Positions 38,610-48,061 of a stretch of 64,000 nucleotides of DNA are shown here, in pieces (positions within the stretch are counted from its first letter, which is position 1; every line of letters starts with the position of its first letter). This DNA is from Streptomyces yangpuensis (lineage in GTDB: Bacteria > Actinomycetota > Actinomycetes > Streptomycetales > Streptomycetaceae): assembly GCF_001005295.1 (NCBI RefSeq), contig NZ_LBMK01000002.1, positions 916,187-980,186 on the forward strand. Direction: 5' to 3'. Below the pieces are notes generated by a model that saw only the letters and a list, made by a program, of their open reading frames with translations, was not told where the DNA came from and searched no databases. The position numbers and the translations under genes are program-made.

Positions 38610-39536
38610 GTGCTGGGTCCCGTGATCCTCGCCGCTTCGCGCAGCGACAAGATGCGCCGTATCGTCTCTGCCGCCCCGGTGACCAAGCCCGTGGTGAACC
38701 GGTTCATCCCCGGCGAGACGGTCGATCAGGTCATCCCGATCGTCGAGGACCTCACGCGGGCCGGCCTCGAGGTCACCCTGGACGTCGTCGGTGAGGACAT
38801 CACCGAGGTGGAGCAGTCCCACGCCGCCCGCGACGCCTACCTCCAGCTCATCGAGCGCCTCGCGGAGCTCGGCCTCGGCGAGAAGGCCGAGATGTCCGTG
38901 AAGCTGTCCATGTTCGGCCAGGCGCTGGAGGGCGGCCACGAGCTGGCGCTCGCCAACGTCCGCCCGGTCGTCGAGGCCGCCGCAGCCATCGGCACCACCG
39001 TGACGCTGGACGCCGAGGACCACACCACCCTCGACTCGATGTTCGCCATCCACGAGGAGCTGCGGAAGGACTTCCCGCAGACCGGCTGCGTGATCCAGGC
39101 CTACCTCTTCCGCACCGAGGCCGACGCCCGCCGCCTGGCCGCGAACGGCAGCCGCGTGCGGATCGTCAAGGGTGCCTACAAGGAGCCCGCCGAGGTCGCC
39201 TACCTGGACAAGGCGGAGATCGACAAGGCCTACGTCCGCATCCTGAAGATCCTGATGGACGGCGAGGGCTACCCGATGATCGGGTCCCACGACCCGCGCC
39301 TGATCGCCATCGGCCAGGAGCTCGCCCGCAAGGCCGGGCGCAAGCTGGACGAGTACGAATTCCAGATGCTGTACGGCATCCGCAGCGAGGAGCACCTGCG
39401 GCTCGCCGCCGAGGGCCACCGGATGCGCGTCTACACCGCGTACGGGACGGACTGGTACGGCTACTTCATGCGCCGCCTCGCGGAGAAGCCGGCCAACCTG
39501 CTCTTCTTCGTCCGCTCGATGATCACCAAGAACTGA
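38610..39536 (+). CDS. Proline dehydrogenase (FAD), 308 aa
   Basis: Monofunctional PRODH that oxidises proline to pyrroline-5-carboxylate and passes electrons to the quinone pool. The (beta/alpha)8 barrel shows family motifs: MSVKLSMFGQAL, DAEDHTTLDS, YLFRTEADARRL, RIVKGAYKEP with the flavin-binding Arg/Lys, GSHDPRLIAIG and FQMLYGIRSEE. Start is GTG 38610 after GGAGG. The next enzyme of the pathway (pruA) follows after 253 structured bases. In gamma-proteobacteria both activities are fused in PutA; here they are separate genes. Confidence 0.95.
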   Translation: MLGPVILAASRSDKMRRIVSAAPVTKPVVNRFIPGETVDQVIPIVEDLTRAGLEVTLDVVGEDITEVEQSHAARDAYLQLIERLAELGLGEKAEMSVKLSMFGQALEGGHELALANVRPVVEAAAAIGTTVTLDAEDHTTLDSMFAIHEELRKDFPQTGCVIQAYLFRTEADARRLAANGSRVRIVKGAYKEPAEVAYLDKAEIDKAYVRILKILMDGEGYPMIGSHDPRLIAIGQELARKAGRKLDEYEFQMLYGIRSEEHLRLAAEGHRMRVYTAYGTDWYGYFMRRLAEKPANLLFFVRSMITKN

Positions 39537-39548
39537 TACGGAGTGTGA

Positions 39549-39674
39549 GAGCGGCGGCTGTCCCCATCCAGGGGCACCCTGGGTGACGGCAACCGCCGCT
39601 CAACTGGCCGGCCGAGCCGGGCCCGACTGGTGACAAGGAGTTACCAGCCCCGTGACTCCGCCCCCGATGGGGCT
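39549..39674 (+). ncRNA. Structured RNA region between proline dehydrogenase and pruA
   Basis: Three paired elements are visible: GAGCGGCGG (39549) with CCGCCGCTC (39593), CTGGT (39627) with ACCAG (39643), and AGCCCC (39646) with GGGGCT (39669). The second and third share two bases, so they exclude each other. It may be an attenuating leader for pruA or only an intercistronic hairpin; I do not recognise an RNA class. Confidence 0.4.
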
Positions 39675-39789
39675 TCTCACTCACCGCGATGGCGGACTCG
39701 TGACGGTCAAGCCCTGACCACTGCCCAACATATGCCACCGCTTCAGCTCTGCTCGGCTGAGGTGAAGATCACTCGGAAGAGGAGCTCTC

Positions 39790-41421
<1,632 letters not shown>

Positions 41422-41441
41422 TCTCCGGCCCCTGCTGAACC

Positions 41442-41482
41442 CCGCCCCCGTTCCGGTACCCCCAAGTCCGGAGCGGGGGCGG
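41442..41482. terminator. Terminator between convergent pruA and nitroreductase genes
   Basis: Stem of 15 bp, CCGCCCCCGTTCCGG / CCGGAGCGGGGGCGG with a single G-U pair and an 11-base loop. It can serve both strands. Confidence 0.8.
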
Positions 41483-41525
41483 TATCCATTTCCCCACCGG
41501 ACCGGGATGCGGCGCGCGGAGGCCG

Positions 41526-42227
41526 TCACACCTCGGTCATGACCTGGTCGAGGGACTTGCGGACCAGGTCCGGGACCTCGCAGTCGGCCGCGGGGTAGCC
41601 GACCGGGACGACCGCGAAGGCCTTCTCGTTCGCCGGCCGGTCCAGTACGTGGGAGAGGAAGCGCATCGGGCTGGGGGTGTGGATCAGGGCGGCGAGACCG
41701 CTCAGGTGCAGCGCGGACAGGAGCATGCCGACGGCGATGCCGACCGACTCGTCCACGTAGTAGTGCTTGCGCTTCGTGCCGTCCGGACCGAGCCAGTACC
41801 GCTGCTGGAACACCACGATCAGCGCGGGGGCGTCCGTCAGATGGGTCTTCACGGCGTCCGTGCCGAGCGGGCGCAGGGCCGCCAGCCACTCGTCGCCGAG
41901 GCGCCCGTCGTAGGAGAGCTCCTCCTCCTGTTCCGCGGCCGCGCGGATCTGCCGGCGTACGGCCGCGTCCTTGACCAGGACGAAGGTCCACGGCTGCTGG
42001 TGCGCCCCGGACGGCGCGGTCGCGGCACAGGCGATGGCGTCGCGGACGACCTGCTCGGGCACAGGGTCGGCCGAGAAGTGGCGTACGGTCCGCCGCTCGT
42101 CCATCCGGGCCCGCAACTCGGCGGCCCGGACCAGGGATTCGTGCTGCGGCATCCGCTCGGGCCGGTAGGCGGCCGGACGGTACGGCTGGCCGTGGGTGGG
42201 GGTCCACTGCTGGGTATCGGGCGACAT
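41526..42227 (-). CDS. Nitroreductase family protein, 233 aa
   Basis: FMN-dependent oxidoreductase related to BluB and iodotyrosine deiodinase. Family landmarks: MDERRTVRHFSADPVPEQVVRDAI (about 42-65), APSGAHQQPWTFVLVKD (FMN contact), and VDESVGIAVGMLLSALHLSGLAALIHTP (about 160-187). Substrate unknown. Start uncertain: ATG 42227 is used; ATG 42248 is also in frame and neither has a good ribosome site. Confidence 0.88.
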   Translation of the reverse strand: MSPDTQQWTPTHGQPYRPAAYRPERMPQHESLVRAAELRARMDERRTVRHFSADPVPEQVVRDAIACAATAPSGAHQQPWTFVLVKDAAVRRQIRAAAEQEEELSYDGRLGDEWLAALRPLGTDAVKTHLTDAPALIVVFQQRYWLGPDGTKRKHYYVDESVGIAVGMLLSALHLSGLAALIHTPSPMRFLSHVLDRPANEKAFAVVPVGYPAADCEVPDLVRKSLDQVMTEV

Positions 42228-42352
42228 GGGCCGAGTCTGCCGGGGCATTGGTCCAGACCGCTAGAGCCGCTTCGGCCGATGGCGGCCGGAGTACGGCGTT
42301 CGGCGTCCGCAATGCGGTCCTGCGGTTCTGCGGCCCTTGGTACGTTCGGGGG

Positions 42353-42871
42353 ATGGGTGACTGGGACGCGCAGGCCGTACGGGCGCGGTTGCACGCGAAG
42401 ACCGTCCGGTACGAGCTGAGGCCGCCGCTCCCGGAGGCGGACGTCCGGGCCTTCGAGGAGGAGCACGGCATCCGGCTGCCCGAGGAGTACCGGACGTTCG
42501 TCACGACGGTCGGCGACGGCCCGGCGGGCCCCCGGCACGGACTGATGCCGCTGATCACCCCGCGCCCCGAGGCCGACGACGACTGGGCGGTGGACGACGA
42601 GTGGCGGGAGGACCGCCGCCCGGGCCGGCTGGCCGCACCCTGCCCGATCCGTACGCCTCGTCCGTTCGACGAGAACGGCCGGTTCGACGAGGCCGAGGGG
42701 CTGACCCTGGGCACGCTCATGCTGGCCGACGAGGGCTGCGGCATGTACGCGAGGCTGATCCTGGGCGGGCCCCTGGCCGGCCAGGTCTGGCACGTGGACC
42801 AGGACTTCGGCTGCCACGTGCCCGAGAGCCCGGACTTCCGCACCTGGTACACCGACTGGCTGGAGCAGTGA
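42353..42871 (+). CDS. SMI1/KNR4 (SUKH) family protein, 172 aa
   Basis: SUKH-fold domain: LPEADVRAFEEEHGIRLPEEYRTFVTTVGDGPAGP is the standard N-terminal motif (about 28-62) and the family LGTLMLADEGCGMYARLILGGPLAGQVWHVD core follows. SUKH proteins act as immunity proteins in toxin systems or as generic binding modules. No toxin gene is nearby, so a general role is as likely. GGGGG precedes the ATG. Its stop overlaps the acetyltransferase start (TGATG). Confidence 0.87.
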   Translation: MGDWDAQAVRARLHAKTVRYELRPPLPEADVRAFEEEHGIRLPEEYRTFVTTVGDGPAGPRHGLMPLITPRPEADDDWAVDDEWREDRRPGRLAAPCPIRTPRPFDENGRFDEAEGLTLGTLMLADEGCGMYARLILGGPLAGQVWHVDQDFGCHVPESPDFRTWYTDWLEQ

Positions 42872-43407
42872 TGGACACGCGGGCCGCGCACACCTCGGAG
42901 CTGACCGCCGGCGAGCTCGGCGCGGTCCGGGCGCTGCTTGACGACGCCTTCGAGGGCGACTTCGCCGACGAGGACTTCGAGCACGCGCTCGGCGGGATGC
43001 ACGTCCTGATCGGCGTGGACGGCCGGCTCGCCGCCCACGGCAGCGTCGTGCAGCGGCGGGTCGTGCACCGCGGGCACGCCCTGCGCACGGGATACGTCGA
43101 GGCCGTGGCCGTACGGGCCGACCTGCGTCGGCGCGGTCTCGGCGGGCGGGTCATGGCCGGGCTGGAGCAGATCGTGGCCCGGGCCTACGTGCTGGGCGCG
43201 CTGTCGGCGTCGCAGGAGGGGGCCGGGCTCTACCTGGCCCGCGGCTGGTCGGTGTGGCCGGGCGAGGTGGGTGCGCTCTCGCCGGACGGGCCGGTACGGC
43301 TGCCCGAGGAGGAGGGCTCCACCTACGTGTGGACGCCGCCCGGCGGAGCCCGGCCGGACCCCGCCGCGCGGCTCGCCTTCGACTGGCGCGACGGGGACGT
43401 CCTGTAG
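42871..43407 (+). CDS. AAC(2')-I-type aminoglycoside 2'-N-acetyltransferase, 178 aa
   Basis: GNAT closely resembling the chromosomal AAC(2')-I enzymes of mycobacteria and Providencia. Corresponding landmarks in order: FEGDFADEDFEHALGGMHVLI, QRRVVHRGHALRTGYVEAVAVR, the acetyl-CoA loop RADLRRRGLGGRVM, ARAYVLGALSASQEGAGLYLARGW, and the C-terminal FDWRDGDVL. This order and wording match my memory of M. tuberculosis AAC(2')-Ic over the whole length. Such enzymes acetylate gentamicin or tobramycin; their native role may be cell-wall or thiol-related. One-base overlap with the SUKH gene indicates co-translation. Confidence 0.87.
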   Translation: MDTRAAHTSELTAGELGAVRALLDDAFEGDFADEDFEHALGGMHVLIGVDGRLAAHGSVVQRRVVHRGHALRTGYVEAVAVRADLRRRGLGGRVMAGLEQIVARAYVLGALSASQEGAGLYLARGWSVWPGEVGALSPDGPVRLPEEEGSTYVWTPPGGARPDPAARLAFDWRDGDVL

Positions 43408-43411
43408 GCAC

Positions 43412-43436
43412 GGGCCGTCTCCGAAAGAGACGGCCC
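43412..43436. terminator. Bidirectional terminator
   Basis: Perfect 10-bp stem GGGCCGTCTC / GAGACGGCCC with loop CGAAA, directly after the acetyltransferase stop and touching the stop of the convergent phospholipase gene. Confidence 0.82.
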
Positions 43437-45463
43437 TAGCCGGAGACGCTCGCCGCCCCCGTCTCGATGTGGCCCGTGTAGCGGCGCGACCAGGTGCCGT
43501 CGGAGTCGGCCAGGATCGTGAAGTCGTACCAGCCCTTGTGGTAGGCCACCGCGTTGAAGAAGTCCTCGCGGGAGGAGTTCGCCGGGACGGTGTACGTCCA
43601 CGGGCCGTCCGTGCGGTAGGCGTTGGAGCGGATCGTGAAGGTGACGGGGGAGGCGGAGGAGTTCGTCATCCTGAACCAGACCGCCGTCTTGCCGGTGCCC
43701 GGCTCCATGGCGTACCGCGCCGCCACCTCGATGGCCCTGCCCGCCTTGGACGCGTCGCCGATGAACCGCCGCAGGAAGCGGTTCGGCCCGTACATCGAGA
43801 TGTCGTACTTGCCGGAGCCGTGGCCGAGTCCGATGTGGAGGTAGTCGGTCGACGTGCCGCCCGGGTCCACCGTGTACTGCCAGGCCGCCGTGTCCCGGTG
43901 CTGGTGGGGGTGGATCGAGAAGTGGGCGGGCCGCTTGGCCTGGGCGCCCTGGTTGGTCATCGAGAACCAGGCGGTGATCTGGCCGGCCGGCCCGAACTCG
44001 AAGCGGTCCAGGTTGCCGTTGACCTGGTACGGCAGGGCCCGTGCCGGGCGCGTACCGGGCTCCTGCGCCGGGAGGGCGTTGTCCTGCGGCACCGGATTGG
44101 GCAGCGGGGCGCAGGTCGCCTGACCGATCACCTTCGCGGTCGACGGGAGGCCGGCGGGTACCCCGTACACCGGGTGCGCGAAGTCGAAGACCCCCGTCAG
44201 GTCGCCCACCACCCGGCGGCGCCAGGCGCTGATGTTCGGGCAGGTGGCGGGGGTGCCGAGGGCGGCCGTCCAGGTCTCCATGAAGCGGAGCACCGAGGTG
44301 TGGTCGAAGACCTCGGAGCTGACCCAGCCGCCGCGCGTCCAGGGGGACATCACCAGCATGGGGACGCGGAAGCCGAGCCCGATCGGGATGCCGTCCAGGT
44401 ACTCGCCGGGGGTGCCGGGCGGGGCGACCGGCGGCGGCACGTGGTCGAAGAAGCCGTCGTTCTCGTCGTAGTTGAGGAACAGCACGGTGGAGTCGAACAC
44501 CTCGGGGTTCGCGGCGAGGGCGCGGTGGACGAGGTCGACGAAGTGCGCGCCGTCGCCGGGCGGTGCGTAGGGGTGTTCCGAGAAGGCCTCGTTCGCGACG
44601 ACCCAGGACACCTGGGGCAGGGTGCCGGCGATGACGTCGGCGCGGATCGCGGCCGCGATGTCGTCCGGGGTCGAGCCGGTGACCTTGGGGACCGAGCCCA
44701 TGCCGCGGTCCCACAGCGGGTTCCCCGGGGCCGCGTCGGTGAACTTCCTGAAGTAGGCGAGCCCGTTGTCGCCGTAGTTGTCCTGGGCGTTCTGGTAGAC
44801 CCTCCAGCTCATGCCGGCGCGCTGGAGTGCCTCCGCGTACGTCTCCCAGGTCAGCCCCGACTCCTCGCCGCCGTCCTTGCTGGCGGCGTCGATCGTGCCG
44901 CTCCACAGGAACGTGCGGTTCGGGCCGGTCGCGCTGAGGGCGGAGCAGAAGTAGGCGTCGCAGACGGTGTAGTGGTCGGCGAGGGCGTAGTGGAAGGGGA
45001 TGTCGCCCCGGTCCAGGTGGCCGAGGGTGCGGGTGTTGCCGACGCCCAGGACCCAGTTGTCCATCCGCCCCTTGTTCCAGGCCGCGTGCTGGGAGGTCCA
45101 GCTGTGCGGGAGGTCGCCGCTGCACTGGGCCAGGGTCGCGCCGTCCGCGCCGCCGGCCGGCGGGGTGGCGGACAGCTTCCACGGGTACTGACGGCCGCCC
45201 CAGTTGGGCTGGTTGAAGGTGCCCCAGCCGCCCGGGATGTTGCCGGCGGCGCGGTCGCCGAAGCCGCGCACGCCCTTCAGCCTGCCGAAGTAGTGGTCGA
45301 AGCTGCGGTTCTCCTGCATCAGGATCACCACGTGCTTCACGTCGGTGATGGTGCCGGTCGCGGCGGCCGCGGCCGCCGACGAGGGCGCCACGGCGGGCAG
45401 GGCCGCCCCCGCCATCAGCCCGGCGCCGATCCCCACGAAACCCCGTCGGCTGATCGGTGTCAC
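43436..45463 (-). CDS. Phosphocholine-specific phospholipase C, Tat-exported, 675 aa
   Basis: Secreted phosphoesterase of the non-haemolytic PLC/acid phosphatase AcpA family. The twin-arginine signal is SRRGFVGIGAGLMAGAALP (about 5-23), ending near Ala-rich SSAAAAAA. The metal site begins VVILMQENRSFDHYFG (about 45-60, with the nucleophile region) and includes LNYDENDGFFDHVPPP (about 340). Two C-terminal DUF756 beta domains (about 480-570 and 585-665) are typical. Start is GTG 45463 after GAGGCGAGGGG. Likely used for phosphate or choline scavenging; no PHO box was identified. Confidence 0.93.
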   Translation of the reverse strand: MTPISRRGFVGIGAGLMAGAALPAVAPSSAAAAAATGTITDVKHVVILMQENRSFDHYFGRLKGVRGFGDRAAGNIPGGWGTFNQPNWGGRQYPWKLSATPPAGGADGATLAQCSGDLPHSWTSQHAAWNKGRMDNWVLGVGNTRTLGHLDRGDIPFHYALADHYTVCDAYFCSALSATGPNRTFLWSGTIDAASKDGGEESGLTWETYAEALQRAGMSWRVYQNAQDNYGDNGLAYFRKFTDAAPGNPLWDRGMGSVPKVTGSTPDDIAAAIRADVIAGTLPQVSWVVANEAFSEHPYAPPGDGAHFVDLVHRALAANPEVFDSTVLFLNYDENDGFFDHVPPPVAPPGTPGEYLDGIPIGLGFRVPMLVMSPWTRGGWVSSEVFDHTSVLRFMETWTAALGTPATCPNISAWRRRVVGDLTGVFDFAHPVYGVPAGLPSTAKVIGQATCAPLPNPVPQDNALPAQEPGTRPARALPYQVNGNLDRFEFGPAGQITAWFSMTNQGAQAKRPAHFSIHPHQHRDTAAWQYTVDPGGTSTDYLHIGLGHGSGKYDISMYGPNRFLRRFIGDASKAGRAIEVAARYAMEPGTGKTAVWFRMTNSSASPVTFTIRSNAYRTDGPWTYTVPANSSREDFFNAVAYHKGWYDFTILADSDGTWSRRYTGHIETGAASVSG

Positions 45464-45582
45464 TGGCCCCTCGCCTCCCACTGTGGTGCCCCGGCGGCAC
45501 ATCGACGGCAAGGGTGGCGGCGGCGGCCGTAAAGGTCTACATCCGTGCGGTAATTGTTCGGTGAACTTCGAGGTGGCCGGAA

Positions 45583-46596
45583 TCAGTCGTTGATCCGTAC
45601 GAGCATCTTGCCCACGTTCTCGCCGCGGAGCATGCCCCGGAAGGCGTCCACCGTGCGCTCGAATCCCTGCACGACGGTGGTGTCGGTGCCGATCCGGCCG
45701 CTGCGCAGATGAGGGACGAGGAAGTCCTCCAGCTCGTCCTGCAGATTGGTGTGATGGCGGACCAATACGCCTTCCATGCGAAGCGACTTGTGGACGACCT
45801 CGAAGAGGTTGCGGGGTGCGGCGGGGGACCGGTCGCCGTTGTAGGTCGAGACGGCGCCGACCCAGGCGATCCGCCCGAACTCGCGCAGCGCGCCGATCGC
45901 GCCCTCCAGGTGCTCGCCGCCCACGTTGTCCACGTATACGTCGATGCCCTCCGGGGCGGCCTTCGCGAGCTGCTCGCCGACGGGGGCGTCGTGGTAGTCG
46001 AAGGCGGCGTCGAAGCCGAGGACGTCCGTGAGGTGGCGGACCTTCGCCGCCGAGCCCGCGCTGCCGATGATCCGCCGCGCGCCCAGCAGCCGGGCGATGT
46101 GTCCGGTGGCGGTGCCGACCCCGCCCGCGGCGGCGGAGACGAACAGGTCTTCGCCCTCGCGCAGCGCCGCCGTCCGGGTCAGTGCGGCGTACGCCGTCAG
46201 GCCGGTGCCGCCGAGGATCGAGAGGTACGCCTCCAGCGGGACGCCCGCATGGTCGCGCAGCCGGCGCGTCCCCGCCTCGCCGAGGGTGACGAGGGCGTGC
46301 GTGCGCCAGCCCTCGCGGTGGAAGACCAGGTCGCCCTCGCGCAGCTCCGGGTCGCGGGAGGCGATCACCCGGCCCACCGAGCGGCCCTCCAGGGGGGTGT
46401 TCAGCCCGAAGCCACCCTCCCCGCCGTCCATCAGACCGCGGTGGTACGGGTCCACGGAGAGCAGCAGGTTCTCCACCAGGGCGGTGCCGGGCCGCGGTTC
46501 GGGGACCGGGGAGGTGACGTACGCGAAGTCGGAGGCGGCGGGGAAGCCCTCGGGGCGGGCGATCTGGTGGACGGCGTGAGCGGTGTTCGTGGTCAT
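45583..46596 (-). CDS. NADP-dependent oxidoreductase, CurA/prostaglandin-reductase type MDR, 337 aa
   Basis: Zinc-free medium-chain reductase that reduces the double bond of enones. Motifs: SVDPYHRGLMDG, EGRSVGRVIASR, YLSILGGTGLTAYAALT and the nucleotide motif VSAAAGGVGTATGHIARLLGARRIIGSAGS (about 150-178), followed by DVYVDNVGGEHLEGAI. Divergent from a LysR gene whose operator palindrome lies in between, so it is the probable target of that regulator. Confidence 0.92.
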   Translation of the reverse strand: MTTNTAHAVHQIARPEGFPAASDFAYVTSPVPEPRPGTALVENLLLSVDPYHRGLMDGGEGGFGLNTPLEGRSVGRVIASRDPELREGDLVFHREGWRTHALVTLGEAGTRRLRDHAGVPLEAYLSILGGTGLTAYAALTRTAALREGEDLFVSAAAGGVGTATGHIARLLGARRIIGSAGSAAKVRHLTDVLGFDAAFDYHDAPVGEQLAKAAPEGIDVYVDNVGGEHLEGAIGALREFGRIAWVGAVSTYNGDRSPAAPRNLFEVVHKSLRMEGVLVRHHTNLQDELEDFLVPHLRSGRIGTDTTVVQGFERTVDAFRGMLRGENVGKMLVRIND

Positions 46597-46641
46597 GGCC
46601 ACGACGCTAGGAGGGAATCCGGCGGCCGGGCAGGGGGTTGG

Positions 46642-46668
46642 GTTCATGGAAGTCACGCATCCATGAAC
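46642..46668. promoter_or_regulatory. LysR-type operator between oxidoreductase and lysR gene
   Basis: Perfect inverted repeat GTTCATGG-N11-CCATGAAC, containing the T-N11-A core of LysR-type regulator sites. It lies in the 99 bases between the divergent start codons. Confidence 0.85.
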
Positions 46669-46695
46669 AGCACTCATACGTCGAGGTGGGCCCCG

Positions 46696-47580
46696 GTGTC
46701 CGAACTGCTCCCGCAGGAACTGCGGATCCTGGTCGCCGTCGCGGAGGCCGGTGCCTTCTCCGCCGCGGCCGCGGCGCTCGGCGTCACCCAGTCGGCCGTG
46801 TCCCACTCGGTGCGCGGCGCTGAGACCAAGCTCGGCGCCGTGCTCTTCGAGCGGGGGCGGTCCGGGGCGTCGCCCACGCCGGCGGGGGAGCGGGCGGTCG
46901 GCCACGCCCGCCGCATCCTGCGGTCGTACGAGGTCATGGGCGCGGAGGTGCGCGGCGCGGCCCGGGAGGGGGGCCGCGACGCACTCGGGGGCGTCCTGCG
47001 GATCGTGGCGTTCCGCAGTGCCGCCCTGCATCTGCTGCCGCCGGCCCTGGAACGGCTGGCCGCCCGGCACCCCGGCATCCGCCCCGAGGTCCGCGTGGTG
47101 CGCGAGATCGGCGCGGGTGCGGCCGGGGAAGTGGCGGCGGGCCGCGCGGACCTGGGCATCGCCACCCTCGGCGGTGCCCGGGACGCGGCGCCGCCCGGCC
47201 TGCTGACCGGGGTGCTCGCGCAGGAGGCGTACCGCCTGGTGCACCCGGCCGGCCATCCGGACCCGAGGTCGCTGCCCCTCATGGACTGGGACGAGAACTG
47301 CGGCTCCTACACGCGCGCCTGGTGGCGGGCCCAGGACTGGATCCCGCGGGCGACGGTGAAGGCGGAGGACGACGCGATGGTGCTGACCATGGTCGGCCGC
47401 GGACTCGGCATGGCGATCATGCCCGAGCTGTCGCTGAGGGACGCGACCGAGGCGGTGGAGATCACCGGTCTTGGCCCGCAGGGGCCCGTGAGACAGGTGG
47501 GATACGTCACTACGACGGAATCCGCCGCAACTCTCGCCGTTAGGGCTCTGATCAGGGAACTTCGCTCGGAGAAGGGCTGA
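46696..47580 (+). CDS. LysR family transcriptional regulator, 294 aa
   Basis: N-terminal winged helix: LPQELRILVAVAEAGAFSAAAAALGVTQSAVSHSVRGAETKLGAVLFERGRSGASPT (about 5-60), then a periplasmic-binding-like effector domain. I chose GTG 46696 because GAGGTGGG precedes it; the in-frame ATG at 46663 lies inside the operator palindrome. It probably controls the divergent MDR oxidoreductase and itself. Effector unknown. Confidence 0.9.
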   Translation: MSELLPQELRILVAVAEAGAFSAAAAALGVTQSAVSHSVRGAETKLGAVLFERGRSGASPTPAGERAVGHARRILRSYEVMGAEVRGAAREGGRDALGGVLRIVAFRSAALHLLPPALERLAARHPGIRPEVRVVREIGAGAAGEVAAGRADLGIATLGGARDAAPPGLLTGVLAQEAYRLVHPAGHPDPRSLPLMDWDENCGSYTRAWWRAQDWIPRATVKAEDDAMVLTMVGRGLGMAIMPELSLRDATEAVEITGLGPQGPVRQVGYVTTTESAATLAVRALIRELRSEKG

Positions 47581-47696
47581 AACGGACCCTCGGAAGGAAG
47601 CTTTTCGAGAGGATTCGCGTCTCAGATAGTAGGAAGTCCGAGTAATTGCCGAGACATACAGCGGGACCTGGCCTAGCTTTGTAGAAGCCGAACGTC

Positions 47697-47760
47697 TCGC
47701 CGATCGGGCGAATGGCGGTCGAGAGCGCGTGCCCCTGGCAGGCAACCCCTGCGGCGCGCT
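47697..47760 (+). ncRNA. Candidate structured leader RNA upstream of a 42-residue protein
   Basis: Hairpin TCGCC-GATCG-GGCGA (47697-47711) is followed by AGCGCG (47724) paired with CGCGCT (47755), which encloses GCAGG-CAACC-CCTGC (47738-47752). The region lies in a 260-base gap of lower GC content after the lysR gene. The GGCAACC loop recalls SAM-type riboswitches, but I cannot match a class. Confidence 0.35.
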
Positions 47761-47840
47761 GCTCCCCGCCTCTTCCGGCGCCTTGAAGGAACCCCTCATC
47801 CGTGGCCCCGCCACGCCGTGATCTCAAGGAGTCGATCACC

Positions 47841-47969
47841 ATGACCGCAACCACCGCCACCCGCCGCGTCCGCCACGCCTCCGCCTCGGCCGACGAACGC
47901 AAGAACGCCGCCGCGGCTCTGCAGCGCGCCCTCGACCGCCGTGACAACGGCGGCTCGACCGGCCACTGA
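47841..47969 (+). CDS. Small basic protein, 42 aa
   Basis: Starts MTATTATRRVRHASASADER and ends GGSTGH. A good ribosome site (AAGGAG) lies 9 bases upstream of the ATG and codon use is like that of its neighbours. The middle ADERKNAAAALQRALDRRDN would form a charged amphipathic helix. Function unknown. It is followed by the leuB promoter, so it is its own unit. Confidence 0.7.
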   Translation: MTATTATRRVRHASASADERKNAAAALQRALDRRDNGGSTGH

Positions 47970-47997
47970 CCCCCCCCCGGCACAACGCCCGCCCGGG

Positions 47998-48055
47998 ACA
48001 TTTCACGTCCACATCGTGGACGTGAAATGTCTGAAGGCTGGACACGGAGTACGGT
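47998..48055 (+). promoter_or_regulatory. leuB promoter with a perfect 33-bp palindrome
   Basis: ACATTTCACGTCCAC-ATC-GTGGACGTGAAATGT (47998-48030) is a perfect 15+15 palindrome. A -10-like TACGGT at 48050-48055 lies 6 bases before the leuB ATG, which suggests a leaderless message with the palindrome covering the -35 region. A repressor or NdgR-type regulator site is likely; a terminator for the small gene is the alternative. Confidence 0.7.
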
Positions 48056-48061
48056 TTCGCC

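Noticed and set aside
42353..43407. Toxin-immunity pair from the SUKH protein
   Set aside because: The partner is an AAC(2')-like acetyltransferase with an enzyme fold; no toxin, Rhs or secretion gene is near.
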